Assembly: GCF_009680455.1 (NCBI RefSeq)
Contig: NZ_WKRD01000002.1
Span: 403,053-467,052, forward strand
Length of the DNA: 64,000 nucleotides
DNA from: Lachnospira eligens
GTDB taxonomy: Bacteria > Bacillota > Clostridia > Lachnospirales > Lachnospiraceae
Direction of reading: 5' to 3'
Shown piece after piece: positions 1-8,346 of the stretch (position 1 is its first letter; every line of letters begins with the position of its first letter). The notes under the pieces were generated by a model, which was not told the origin of the DNA, made no database searches, and saw nothing but the letters and a program-made list of their open reading frames with translations. Made by a program: the position numbers and the translations under genes.

Positions 1-137
1 GTGTCGGCAATTCCGGCATCGGCATCACTAAAGAAGCTCTTACCAACGCACTGGAAACTATGGGACTTCCACTTACTATCCGCGGCGAAGCCCTTACACT
101 TGAGCAGTTTGCACAATTAAGCAATCTGCTGTGCTAA
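1..137 (+). CDS. rsmA: RsmA (KsgA) 16S rRNA dimethyladenosine transferase, C-terminal fragment
   Basis: Only the last 44 codons are present; the gene enters from the left edge and stops with TAA at 135-137. The translated tail reads GNSGIGITKEALTNALETMG followed by a RGEALTLEQFAQLSNLL-type ending. This matches the C-terminal helical domain of RsmA, where 'RGE.L(S/T)LE.FA.LSN' is typical. RsmA dimethylates two adjacent adenines in helix 45 of 16S rRNA during small-subunit maturation. In Firmicutes rsmA commonly sits next to metG and tatD, which are the next two genes here, although they are on the opposite strand. The catalytic SAM domain lies outside the window, so the call rests on the tail and the neighbourhood. 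Confidence 0.8.
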   Translation, partial: VGNSGIGITKEALTNALETMGLPLTIRGEALTLEQFAQLSNLLC

Positions 138-245
138 ATAACGTGATACCTATAAGTAGTCGCATTTTCACTGCTTTAGTAGGTGTTTTTGCAGCAAAAT
201 TCACGTAAATCAGGTTACTTCTAGACTAAAGACCTATACAACAAC

Positions 246-328
246 AAAAAACGGCTATTTAGTAGGTGTTTTCATGACTTTAACGATAAAAACCACGTTA
301 AAAGACCTACTAAATAGCCGTTTTATTA
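246..328. terminator. Bidirectional terminator between rsmA and tatD
   Basis: Perfect 17-bp inverted repeat, 251-267 against 305-321, with a second smaller stem (278-285/296-304) inside the loop. The plus-strand side is followed by TTTTATT; the minus-strand side is followed by a run of six T. It can end rsmA transcription in one direction and metG-tatD in the other. Confidence 0.75.
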
Positions 329-395
329 TAATTTATAGGTTTTCACCCAGTTTACACAAGAAAAGGGCTGTCCTGCCGGCAAAGTCCTCGAAACC

Positions 396-1202
396 TTACT
401 CCCCAAAAAGCAGCCTTCTCGCATTCTGGTTAGTAACATCAATAACCTCCTGCGTATCAAGCCCTTTAATCTGCGCCAGCTTTTCTGCAACATATTTTAT
501 ATTGCGGCTGTCGTTTCTTTTACCTCGGTTAGGCTCAGGTGCCATATATGGACTGTCTGTCTCCAGAACAATTCTATCCATCGGTATATACGCTGCTGCT
601 TCCACAAGCTTCCTGGCATTCTTAAATGTAAGAACACCGCCGATTCCTATAGAAAAGCCCATGTTAAGAAAATCTCTTGCGGCTTCCATGCTGTATGAAT
701 AACAGTGAATTATTCCACCTGTTTCCTGTCCATGATTACTCTTTAATATGTCGATTGTATCCTGACATGCATCTCTTGAATGAATCATTACCGGCATGTG
801 TGTACGGTACGCTACATTCATCTGTGCTGCAAACCATTCACGCTGCTGCTTCTTCTCAGCCGCCGCCATATCTGCATCATCTGACACATAGTAGTAATCA
901 AGTCCGATTTCTCCAAGTGCAACAATCTTTCTGGTCTTAGATTCACCAAGCATGTTTTCCAGCCATTCAATGTCCGATTCTTTCAATCTGACAATATCCT
1001 CCGGGTGGAAACCAATCGCTGCGTATACCTTTTCATATTGTGCAGCAAGTGCAAGGGAAGCCTCACAGCCCTGACGGCTTGCACCTACATTAACAATGTA
1101 ATCAAGCTCCCCTGTATCACTAAGCATGCTGCTTATAAGTTCATCTCTGTCCTCATCAAATCTTTCATCATCATAATGAGCATGAGTTTCAAATATCTTC
1201 AT
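396..1202 (-). CDS. tatD: TatD family metal-dependent deoxyribonuclease
   Basis: 268-residue TIM-barrel metallohydrolase of the TatD/YcfH family, the usual full length. Visible metal-site motifs: N-terminal ETHAHYDDERFD (HxH), central ALGEIGLDYYY (Glu), PVMIHSRDA, GGIIHCYS and the C-terminal VLETDSPYMAPEPNRG (Asp). Family members act as metal-dependent 3'-5' DNA exonucleases or, in some proteins, D-aminoacyl-tRNA deacylase-like hydrolases; the exact substrate cannot be read from the sequence. The ATG lies 5 bases after the metG stop codon with no strong separate ribosome-binding site, so it is probably translationally coupled to metG. The metG-tatD(-rnmV-rsmA) neighbourhood is classic in Firmicutes. 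Confidence 0.93.
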   Translation of the reverse strand: MKIFETHAHYDDERFDEDRDELISSMLSDTGELDYIVNVGASRQGCEASLALAAQYEKVYAAIGFHPEDIVRLKESDIEWLENMLGESKTRKIVALGEIGLDYYYVSDDADMAAAEKKQQREWFAAQMNVAYRTHMPVMIHSRDACQDTIDILKSNHGQETGGIIHCYSYSMEAARDFLNMGFSIGIGGVLTFKNARKLVEAAAYIPMDRIVLETDSPYMAPEPNRGKRNDSRNIKYVAEKLAQIKGLDTQEVIDVTNQNARRLLFGE

Positions 1203-1207
1203 ATCTA

Positions 1208-3181
1208 TCAGCCAATCTCTGCGCCTTCAATAATATCCTTCTCAAGTGTAAGAACTGATAAGTTATCCTTATCATCCCATGCTGAGATAATCATTCCCTG
1301 TGACTCAATACCACAGATCTTTCTTGGCTTTAAATTAGTACATACAACTAACTTCTTACCAATAAGCTCTTCTGGCTTATAGTACTTCTGGATACCTGAT
1401 ACGATAGTTCTCTTCTCATCACCAATCTGAAGCTCGAACTTAAGAAGCTTTGTCTTCTTAACAGCTTCACATGTAAGAACCTTGGCAACTCTGAACTGAA
1501 CCTTTTCAAAATCATCAAATGTAATCTCAGGCTTAACTTCAACCTGTGGATATTCTGTAACTCCATTAGCCTTCTTCTGTGCTTCCTGAATAGCTTCAAC
1601 CTTTTCCTTAAGGTCCTTCTCAAAGTCAAGTCTTGCGAAAAGAATCTCTGGAGTCTCAGTAACCTTAAGTCCTGTTTCTCTTAAGCCAAATGTAGCAAGG
1701 TCATCAAAATCTCTTACTCCTGCCTCTGGATTAGCTGGGTAAAGCTGTGCAAGAATCTTATCTGTAGTCTCTGGCATGAAAGACTTAAGAAGATTAGCAC
1801 CGATTGTAATACTCTCAACAAGGTTATAGAGCACTTCTGCTAATCTGTCCTGCTGTGCCTCATCCTTTGCAAGAGCCCAAGGCATTGTCTCGTCAATATA
1901 TTTATTACATCTCTTAAAGAGCGTGAATACTTCTGTGATAGCATCTGCTACATGAAGTGTAGCCATCTTTGCCTGAACCTTATCTCTTGTTGCTGTTATA
2001 ACAGCCTTAAGGTCACCGTCAATTGCAGCATCCTCTACGCCAGTCTTATTAACAACTCCACCAAAGTACTTGTTAGACATTGCAATTGTTCTGTTTACAA
2101 GGTTACCAAGTGTGTTGGCAAGGTCTGAGTTCATACGCTCAACCATAAGCTCCCATGAAATAACACCATCATTCTCAAATGGCATCTCGTGAAGAACAAA
2201 GTAACGTACAGCGTCAACGCCGAAGAGGTCTACAAGGTCATCTGCATAGATAACATTTCCCTTAGACTTACTCATCTTACCATCATTCTGTAATAACCAA
2301 GGATGTCCAAATACCTGCTTAGGAAGTGGCTCACCAAGTGCCATAAGGAATATTGGCCAGTAAATTGTATGGAATCTGATGATATCCTTACCGATAAGGT
2401 GAAGGTCTGCTGGCCAGAACTTCTTGTACTGCTCTGAAGAATTGCCATCAGCATCATATCCGATACCTGTAATATAGTTAGTAAGGGCATCAAGCCATAC
2501 ATAAACTACATGCTTGTCATCAAAGTCAACCGGGATACCCCATTTGAAAGATGTTCTTGATACACATAAATCCTGAAGTCCAGGAAGAAGGAAGTTGTTC
2601 ATCATCTCATTCTTTCTTGAAACAGGCTGGATGAATTCCGGATGTGTATTGATATGCTCAATAAGCTTGTTGGCATATTTGCTCATCTTGAAGAAATAAG
2701 CTTCTTCCTTAGCCGGCTTAACTTCACGTCCACAATCAGGACACTTTCCATCAACAAGCTGGCTCTCTGTCCAGAAAGACTCACATGGAGTACAGTACAT
2801 GCCTTCATATGAACCCTTATAAATGTCTCCCTGATCATAAAGTTTCTTAAAAATCTTCTGAACCTGCTTCTCATGGTAATCATCTGTTGTTCTGATGAAC
2901 TTATCATATGAAGTATTCATAAGATCCCATATTCTCTTGATTTCTGTTGAAACATTATCAACAAATTCCTTAGGTGTAATTCCAGCTTCTTCAGCCTTAA
3001 GCTCAATCTTCTGACCATGCTCGTCAGTTCCTGTCTGGAAAAATACATCATAGCCTTCCTGTCTTCTGAATCTTGCAATACTGTCTGCAAGAACGACTTC
3101 ATAAGTATTACCGATATGTGGCTTGCCTGATGTATAGGCAATAGCTGTTGTCATATAAAATGGACCTTTACTCTGTGGCAT
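1208..3181 (-). CDS. metG: Methionyl-tRNA synthetase with C-terminal tRNA-binding domain
   Basis: Class I aminoacyl-tRNA synthetase of 657 residues that charges tRNA-Met. The HIGH-type signature is PHIGNTY at about residues 21-27 and KMSKS is at 302-306. A zinc knuckle is formed by Cys130, Cys133, Cys147 and Cys150 (CTPC...CPDC). The C-terminal ~100 residues (FEKVQFRVAKVLTCEAVKKT onwards) form the EMAPII/Trbp111-like OB-fold that dimerises the enzyme and binds tRNA. The ATG follows GGAGG with good spacing. A consensus promoter lies 80-110 bases upstream and the 5' leader is too short for a T-box. It is the first gene of a metG-tatD operon. Confidence 0.97.
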   Translation of the reverse strand: MPQSKGPFYMTTAIAYTSGKPHIGNTYEVVLADSIARFRRQEGYDVFFQTGTDEHGQKIELKAEEAGITPKEFVDNVSTEIKRIWDLMNTSYDKFIRTTDDYHEKQVQKIFKKLYDQGDIYKGSYEGMYCTPCESFWTESQLVDGKCPDCGREVKPAKEEAYFFKMSKYANKLIEHINTHPEFIQPVSRKNEMMNNFLLPGLQDLCVSRTSFKWGIPVDFDDKHVVYVWLDALTNYITGIGYDADGNSSEQYKKFWPADLHLIGKDIIRFHTIYWPIFLMALGEPLPKQVFGHPWLLQNDGKMSKSKGNVIYADDLVDLFGVDAVRYFVLHEMPFENDGVISWELMVERMNSDLANTLGNLVNRTIAMSNKYFGGVVNKTGVEDAAIDGDLKAVITATRDKVQAKMATLHVADAITEVFTLFKRCNKYIDETMPWALAKDEAQQDRLAEVLYNLVESITIGANLLKSFMPETTDKILAQLYPANPEAGVRDFDDLATFGLRETGLKVTETPEILFARLDFEKDLKEKVEAIQEAQKKANGVTEYPQVEVKPEITFDDFEKVQFRVAKVLTCEAVKKTKLLKFELQIGDEKRTIVSGIQKYYKPEELIGKKLVVCTNLKPRKICGIESQGMIISAWDDKDNLSVLTLEKDIIEGAEIG

Positions 3182-3259
3182 ATCATTTCCTCCATAATCT
3201 ATTATTCTAATTCATCGCTATAACGCAAATGTAGTGTGAATCATTTATCCGTAAACTTT

Positions 3260-3288
3260 ATCATAGAAAAATTTACAATAAGTGTCAA
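3260..3288 (-). promoter_or_regulatory. σA promoter of metG-tatD
   Basis: On the minus strand: TTGACA (3283-3288), 17-bp spacer, TATGAT (3260-3265). Both hexamers are at or one base from consensus, about 80 bp upstream of the metG start. Confidence 0.75.
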
Positions 3289-3370
3289 GTCTGTATTAAG
3301 TATGATACAATATGTGAATAATAAATCAGTATTTCTTATAATATTAATTAAGACAGAAATGAGGATTAGT

Positions 3371-5179
3371 ATGCATAATAAACAATTTTGCCTTTTACAT
3401 CAATTTCTTAACAAGGCTGTGAGCCTGCTGATAGTTTTTATAATAGTAATTACCCTGTCTGGCTGCAGCCTGCCCTGGAATCAGAAGCAGATATCAGAAA
3501 CTACTATATCTGCCACCGAGGATAACGCTGATTTCACGGAATATGTAAACAACCTGTTTGCTGACCTGTTAAGTGCCGACATGGTATCTTTGCATGCCTA
3601 TGTCGAACACCCAAAGGATTTCGGAATTAACGATTATGAGATTACTCTTGGCCGCTACGACCTTGACAATCCCGATGACACCTCAGATTACACCGACATA
3701 ATATCAACGCTTAAATCATTTGACAGAAGCACACTCTCCGCTAAACAGCAGATTACGCTTGATGAGCTTCTTATGTATATGGAAAATGAGTTGGAATACA
3801 GTGATTTGTACATGTTTAACACACAGCTTCAGACAACTACAGGTATTCATGTCCAGCTGCCACTTCTTTTTGCTGAATACACATTTGCAGAAAAGAAGGA
3901 TATTGACGAATATATTGAGCTTCTATGTGATGTTGACGGATATTTTGAAAATATGGCTGCATTTGAGAAGCTTCGTGCTGACAACGGATATTTTATGGAA
4001 GATACCCTTGCCGATGAGGTAATTGAAAGCTGCAAATCATTCCTTGAAACTGCCGGTTTAGAAGATGGTGCAATGATATCAACCTTTAACGAAAAGCTTG
4101 CTTCTGTTGACGGACTTTCTTCACAGGATATTGCAGATTATAAAGCTAAAAATGTGTCCGCAGTCAATAAACATGTAATTCCAGGATATCAGTCCCTTGT
4201 AAATGCGCTTACTTCATTGAAAGGCTCTAACAGATATTCAGGCGGTTTATGCAATTATCCTGATGGTTCACGGTATTTTGAATATATACTCTCTTCAACA
4301 CTTGGCTGGAGCAAATCTGTTGACGAATATGATAAGCTGGTTGATTCTTACCTCAAGAAATATATGCTTAAAATGCAGTCACTTGCGCTTAAAGACTCCT
4401 CTATTCTTGATAAATTTGACACATTTTCATTCAATATGACAGACCCGGTTGGTATTCTTACCGACCTTAAGAAAAGAATAACCGATGATTTTCCTGAGAT
4501 TCCAGATGTGAATTATAATATCAAATATGTGTCAAAGGCGCTTGAGGACTACACCAGTCCGGCTATGTACTTTATTCCGCAGCTAGATAACCTTGATGTC
4601 AATTCAATATACATCAATTCTTCTGGCACTTCTGCGAGTGAATTATATCCTACACTTGCACACGAGGGTTATCCGGGACACATGTACCAGACGCAGTATT
4701 TTGCCGCAACCAATCCTGACTGGATAAGATACATTCTTGCACCAGGCGGATATGTTGAAGGCTGGGCATCATATGTTGAAGTTCTTTCTTATAATTATGC
4801 ACAGACCGGCAACGATGCACTTAACAAAATGTATGCTGCTAATTATGCCACTGTCCTGTGCCTTTATGCAAAAGGGGATATTGGCGTTAATTACTATGGA
4901 TGGAGTGAAGATGATGTTTACCGATTCATCAGCCAGTATGGTTTTGATGATAAATCAGTCGCCCACGAAATGTATTATGCATTTGTCTCTGACCCAGGCA
5001 ACTATTGCAAATACGTTCTTGGAATGTTAGGATTTGAGCAGTTAAAGACTAAGGCTCAAAGCGAGCTTTCTGACAAATTCAATCTTAAAAATTTTCATCA
5101 GTATATACTCGATATGGGTCCTGTGCAGTTTGATATATTATTTAACAACCTTGATGCATGGATTAAAAAAGAAAAATAA
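3371..5179 (+). CDS. DUF885 family lipoprotein, putative metallopeptidase
   Basis: 602 residues from the chosen ATG. An in-frame reading extends 45 codons further upstream, but only the ATG at 3371 has a ribosome-binding site (GAGG, 6-7 bases upstream) followed by a proper signal. The N-terminus MHNKQFCLLHQFLNKAVSLL leads into a hydrophobic stretch and the lipobox VITLSGC, so the protein should be exported and lipid-anchored at Cys. The C-terminal half carries TLAHEGYPGHMYQ, the HExxxGH-type zinc motif of DUF885 proteins, and a downstream GGYVEGWASYVE with the likely third ligand Glu. DUF885 proteins are thought to be zinc peptidases related to M32-like folds, but no substrate is established. 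Monocistronic; ends at a hairpin. Confidence 0.85.
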   Translation: MHNKQFCLLHQFLNKAVSLLIVFIIVITLSGCSLPWNQKQISETTISATEDNADFTEYVNNLFADLLSADMVSLHAYVEHPKDFGINDYEITLGRYDLDNPDDTSDYTDIISTLKSFDRSTLSAKQQITLDELLMYMENELEYSDLYMFNTQLQTTTGIHVQLPLLFAEYTFAEKKDIDEYIELLCDVDGYFENMAAFEKLRADNGYFMEDTLADEVIESCKSFLETAGLEDGAMISTFNEKLASVDGLSSQDIADYKAKNVSAVNKHVIPGYQSLVNALTSLKGSNRYSGGLCNYPDGSRYFEYILSSTLGWSKSVDEYDKLVDSYLKKYMLKMQSLALKDSSILDKFDTFSFNMTDPVGILTDLKKRITDDFPEIPDVNYNIKYVSKALEDYTSPAMYFIPQLDNLDVNSIYINSSGTSASELYPTLAHEGYPGHMYQTQYFAATNPDWIRYILAPGGYVEGWASYVEVLSYNYAQTGNDALNKMYAANYATVLCLYAKGDIGVNYYGWSEDDVYRFISQYGFDDKSVAHEMYYAFVSDPGNYCKYVLGMLGFEQLKTKAQSELSDKFNLKNFHQYILDMGPVQFDILFNNLDAWIKKEK

Positions 5180-5189
5180 CATTAAAAAT

Positions 5190-5230
5190 GGGATGTTACC
5201 TTAACACAATAGTCTGGTAATATCCCTTAT
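5190..5230 (+). terminator. Terminator after the DUF885 lipoprotein gene
   Basis: Stem 5190-5200 (GGGATGTTACC) pairs with 5216-5226 (GGTAATATCCC) with a single G-U position, followed by TTATTAATT. The A-rich left flank could also serve the converging DnaJ-like gene. Confidence 0.55.
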
Positions 5231-5240
5231 TAATTGATTA

Positions 5241-6041
5241 TTATATGCTTCCACCCGGATAATAGCCGCCTGAACCATAGCCACAGCACATAGGCATACA
5301 TATATTTGAACACAAGCAGAGTGCAACCCACGGAGCACAGCCTGTACAATATGTTGTAGATGACGGTCCCTGATACTGTGTCCTTCTTCCTGCATACCAG
5401 CTTCCACCGCTTGCAATACGCTGATACAACAGCTGATACTGCATATTGTCAGGATCAGAATCCAACGCACGCTTGGCATCTTCCAACGCAGTTGCTTCTT
5501 CTCCTTTTCCAAGATGTGCTAATGCACTATAGTAGTACCATCTTCCATCCCGGTCAGTTATGTTGTTAAGCACATTAATAGCTTCATCATAACTAGAGTT
5601 ATTAATATAATTAGCTGCTGCCCTCAGATGCACTGTTGTAGGATCATTGCCATTGAGATTATCACTGCCATATCCATTGCCACCATAGCTTCCTGTATAT
5701 CCACCAAATCCAAATGGACCAAATCCCCAGAAGCTTCCGAAATCTCCATATCCGCCCTGTGACTGGTTCTGATAATCACCATCATAACCATAATGGTCTG
5801 AACGTCCTGTTCCATAACGCGTCTGGCTGTATGACTGACTACTGTATCCGCCCTCACGCTCACGCATTATCTGGTTATAAGCCTGCTGTACAAGCTTAAA
5901 CATCTCTTCTGCCTGATCCTTATTAGGATTATTGATGTTAGCATCTGGATGATACTTTCGGCTCAGTGTTCTGTATGCTTTTTTCACTTCATCATCGGAA
6001 GCATCCCTTGATACTCCCAACACTTTATATGGATCTGTCAT
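5241..6041 (-). CDS. J-domain protein with TPR-like repeats and Cys-rich tail
   Basis: 266 residues from the ATG at 6041, chosen because GGAGG lies 9 bases upstream; a longer frame exists but has no ribosome-binding site. Residues 1-70 form a J domain ([20 protein letters not shown], then KYHPD with the HPD triad). This should stimulate an Hsp70 ATPase. It is followed by a Gly/Phe/Tyr-rich linker ([16 protein letters not shown]), then two helices of TPR type ([29 protein letters not shown]), and a tail with eight Cys (CTGC, CLC, CMPMCC) and a Gly/Tyr-rich end. It lacks the DnaJ zinc-finger repeats CxxCxGxG and the DnaJ C-terminal domain, so it is not the housekeeping DnaJ. It overlaps the end of the upstream DUF5685 gene by 17 bases, implying an operon and a shared task. 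Confidence 0.85.
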   Translation of the reverse strand: MTDPYKVLGVSRDASDDEVKKAYRTLSRKYHPDANINNPNKDQAEEMFKLVQQAYNQIMREREGGYSSQSYSQTRYGTGRSDHYGYDGDYQNQSQGGYGDFGSFWGFGPFGFGGYTGSYGGNGYGSDNLNGNDPTTVHLRAAANYINNSSYDEAINVLNNITDRDGRWYYYSALAHLGKGEEATALEDAKRALDSDPDNMQYQLLYQRIASGGSWYAGRRTQYQGPSSTTYCTGCAPWVALCLCSNICMPMCCGYGSGGYYPGGSI

Positions 6042-6891
6042 TATGTTCCTCCAACTGCTTACCGGCAGTGTCAATTCTTTTTCTTCTGGCGGCGTAGAAC
6101 TTTGTCCATACACCTGAATATATGATATTTCTTAACAGTTCTGCATTAGCAAGAATCGGCAGTCTCTCAAAAGCCCTTGCACATCCTGCCATATATGCTT
6201 TAAGTATGTTTTCTGCAAATGTATCAAAATCCTCTACATCCTTATGATACTTAAATACATTATAATTGTTCTTTTTCTCATCTTTTTCCAAATCATCATA
6301 TGCATCCAGCAGATATATGAATCTGCCAAGATTATTGCCAAGCACCCTTAACTCATCACTCCACTCATCATCTTTCATGGCAGCAACTTCCCCTAACAGT
6401 ATGCCAAACTGCTCTGCCGGCTTGTCAATATTCGTTTCCTGTGCTTTTTCATATTCTGACAACTTAGAAAGGCTTTTCCTTATAATCTCTGCCTTATGCG
6501 GATATTTCTTCTCAAGCTTTTTAATATCTTTTTTCAATACTCCGGCATAAGTTCTTTTCAAGACCTTTTTCTCATCGTACCAGTCGTCCATACATTTGTA
6601 ATATGTCAGAAGGACATTCATATCCGCAACATAATCTGAAACAACGTTACGCCTCACAGGATGCTTTCTTAATGGATGTGTGACGCAACGTTCCTCAGAG
6701 TATATAGTTTCCGGTTCATACAACCCTGTAAGAAGTATAACCAGAAATGTCATATCATAACTTAAGGAAATCTGCCCCTTCAATCCATGCGCTTCTGCCA
6801 GCGAATCGCACAGACCACAATAGTATGAGCGGTATTTATCAAATTCTCTGAATTTAAGTTCTGGCTGATCAACAACTATATACCCATACAT
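6025..6891 (-). CDS. DUF5685 family protein
   Basis: About 288 residues starting [20 protein letters not shown]. An in-frame ATG 13 codons upstream lacks a ribosome-binding site, while GGAGGT lies 11 bases before the chosen start. The conserved N-terminal block [14 protein letters not shown] holds a CxxC pair. A predominantly helical body follows ([37 protein letters not shown]). The Dxx[10 protein letters not shown] pattern resembles all-helical prenyl-synthase-like folds, but this is only a resemblance and I assign no activity. Its 3' end overlaps the J-domain gene, so the two are co-translated. Family assignment is from recall of the conserved N-terminus. Confidence 0.75.
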   Translation of the reverse strand: MYGYIVVDQPELKFREFDKYRSYYCGLCDSLAEAHGLKGQISLSYDMTFLVILLTGLYEPETIYSEERCVTHPLRKHPVRRNVVSDYVADMNVLLTYYKCMDDWYDEKKVLKRTYAGVLKKDIKKLEKKYPHKAEIIRKSLSKLSEYEKAQETNIDKPAEQFGILLGEVAAMKDDEWSDELRVLGNNLGRFIYLLDAYDDLEKDEKKNNYNVFKYHKDVEDFDTFAENILKAYMAGCARAFERLPILANAELLRNIIYSGVWTKFYAARRKRIDTAGKQLEEHNDRSI

Positions 6892-6985
6892 ACTAAACTC
6901 ATACCTCCATTTTCGCTTATCATATAACATTGAAAATATTCAGTCAATCAGCCTTTCAAAGATTAATAAATTATTAATACTATTT

Positions 6986-7195
6986 TTAGATATTATTCTT
7001 GTCATCAAAATCAGTTCCCCACAAAAGGAAACTTGTATAATCATCTAGCGAATTGACTGGACGCATTACATCACTCTCGTCAAGATTGCTGGCAAATTCA
7101 TTCTCACCGTCATCATAACCTTTATCGCCCTGCCCATTATCGTATCCGTTTCTGTACTCATCTTTTTCATGATTATAGTCAAATGCTGGAAACAT
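6986..7195 (-). CDS. Small acidic protein of unknown function
   Basis: 69 residues starting MFPAFDYNHEKDEYRNGYDN; the ATG at 7195 follows AAAGGAGGT at ideal spacing, whereas the longer in-frame start does not. The sequence is strongly acidic and Gly/Asp/Tyr-rich (GQGDKGYDDGENEFASNLDE) and ends TSFLLWGTDFDDKNNI. There is no signal peptide or recognisable domain. It lies directly upstream of the DUF5685/J-domain pair on the same strand (gap about 95 bp), so it may belong to that transcription unit. The strong ribosome-binding site is the best evidence that it is real. Confidence 0.6.
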   Translation of the reverse strand: MFPAFDYNHEKDEYRNGYDNGQGDKGYDDGENEFASNLDESDVMRPVNSLDDYTSFLLWGTDFDDKNNI

Positions 7196-7224
7196 TATGC
7201 CACCTCCTTTCGAAGGTAGTATGT

Positions 7225-7252
7225 TAAGTTTCACCTGGTTTTATCCGATATA
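7225..7252 (+). promoter_or_regulatory. σ28 (σD) type promoter of the FliD_C-like gene
   Basis: TAAG (7225-7228), 16-bp spacer, CCGATATA (7245-7252). This has the same -10 octamer and spacing as the flagellin promoter at 16333-16360 (TAAA-N16-CCGATATA). It implies co-expression with late flagellar genes. Confidence 0.7.
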
Positions 7253-7307
7253 ATATTCAGCTGATAAATGTGTATTCAATCACACTTGATATATAAGGAG
7301 GAAACTT

Positions 7308-8000
7308 ATGCGGATTACATCACAGATGCTGGCAGCTAACCAGCTTAAAGCAGGCATTGAGCCTTCATCAAAGACTTTGCTTGATTACATTCAGAATGAT
7401 GACAATGACAGCCTTACAAGCCTGCTTTCCAAAAAAATTGATACTTCAACATCTTCACTTACTAAGAAATTACAGAAAGACGCTTACAAGAATATTAAAG
7501 ATGATGCTGATTCTGTTACAGAGAATGCAGCTAAATTCACAGATGAGAAATCTACTCTTTTTGCTGATGCAGAAAGGACCGGTGATTATTCTGCAATATA
7601 TGCGGATATCAAATCTGTAGTTGATTCTTATAATAAGCTCTACAACACCCTTGGTAAAACATCAAGTTCTATCAATACTATGTGTTCTAACCTTTTAAAG
7701 GAAGCAGTTAAAGAGAACTCTGAAACATTATCTGCAGTAGGAATTGCGCTTAAAGACGATGGTTCTCTTTCAATTGATGAAAATAAACTTAAAGCAGCTG
7801 ATACAGATACTTTAAAGAAAGCATTTGGAACATCATCAGAATTTGCAAAGAGGCTTGGAATTATTGGCTCTAATGTATCATCACTTGCAAAGGCTAACAT
7901 TAATTATGTTACTAACTCATATACATCATCAGGTGCCGCCTCTAACTCATCAGATGATTTATATTCACTTATGACAAGTAAGTTTAATTCTCGCGGTTAG
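7308..8000 (+). CDS. Short FliD_C-like flagellar-regulon protein
   Basis: 230 residues, ATG preceded by AAGGAGG at 8-base spacing. The N-terminus MRITSQMLAANQLKAGIE resembles the start of flagellar axial proteins. The centre has DIKSVVDSYNKLYNTLGKTS followed by SETLSAVGIALKDDGSLSID and then ENKLKAADTDTLKKAFG. This 'fv..YN.l...L..iGI....G.L.iD..kL..al' order is that of the C-terminal domain of the filament cap FliD. At 230 residues it is far shorter than a real FliD (usually 450 or more) and lacks the D2/D3 regions, so it is more likely a small paralogue or accessory axial protein. A σ28-type promoter lies about 55 bp upstream. Function is inferred. Confidence 0.7.
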   Translation: MRITSQMLAANQLKAGIEPSSKTLLDYIQNDDNDSLTSLLSKKIDTSTSSLTKKLQKDAYKNIKDDADSVTENAAKFTDEKSTLFADAERTGDYSAIYADIKSVVDSYNKLYNTLGKTSSSINTMCSNLLKEAVKENSETLSAVGIALKDDGSLSIDENKLKAADTDTLKKAFGTSSEFAKRLGIIGSNVSSLAKANINYVTNSYTSSGAASNSSDDLYSLMTSKFNSRG

Positions 8001-8058
8001 AATTTCTGATAACGGATATGCATATATGATGTCCGATTTATTCAATATTGTATATTTT

Positions 8059-8110
8059 AAAAACCTCTCCATACCAGCATTTATAATGTCGGTATGGGGA
8101 GGTTTTAATA
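8059..8110. terminator. Bidirectional terminator
   Basis: Stem 8059-8075 (AAAAACCTCTCCATACC) pairs with 8091-8106 (GGTATGGGGAGGTTTT), one G-U pair. T runs flank both sides. It separates the FliD_C-like gene from the converging SPFH-RHH operon. Confidence 0.8.
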
Positions 8111-8142
8111 TATAATAGTTATATATTTATTTTTTGTTAATT

Positions 8143-8346
8143 CTACCTGATATCTAACTCTGGTGGAACATCCAGCTCGTGTGGAACTGGCGCACCGTTC
8201 TTCTTTCTCTGTCGTACACACTCGGTCAGCAGGTACTCTATCTGTCCATTAACAGACCTGAAATCGTCCTCTGCCCACGCTGCAATGGCATCATAGAGTT
8301 TAGCTGATAACCGGAGAGGAACCTGTTTCTTACCTGAATCTGCCAT
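8143..8346 (-). CDS. Ribbon-helix-helix (Arc-like) DNA-binding protein
   Basis: 67 residues. [20 protein letters not shown] gives the β-strand (polar residues alternating, QVPLRLS) and first helix of an Arc/MetJ-type ribbon-helix-helix. [20 protein letters not shown] gives the second helix with the expected 'R(S/T)xNxxIEyLL' pattern. A Pro-rich tail follows. Such proteins bind DNA as dimers of dimers. It is translationally coupled to the SPFH gene: the stop and start overlap as TAATG. Genes of this pairing recur in Firmicutes. The duplicated TGATATCA boxes in the operon promoter are a plausible target, which would make it an autorepressor (inference). Confidence 0.8.
   Translation of the reverse strand: MADSGKKQVPLRLSAKLYDAIAAWAEDDFRSVNGQIEYLLTECVRQRKKNGAPVPHELDVPPELDIR

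Noticed and set aside
5241..6113. Longer start of the J-domain protein at 6113
   Set aside because: The extra 24 residues duplicate the end of DUF5685 in another frame; the GGAGG-supported ATG at 6041 begins the J domain properly.
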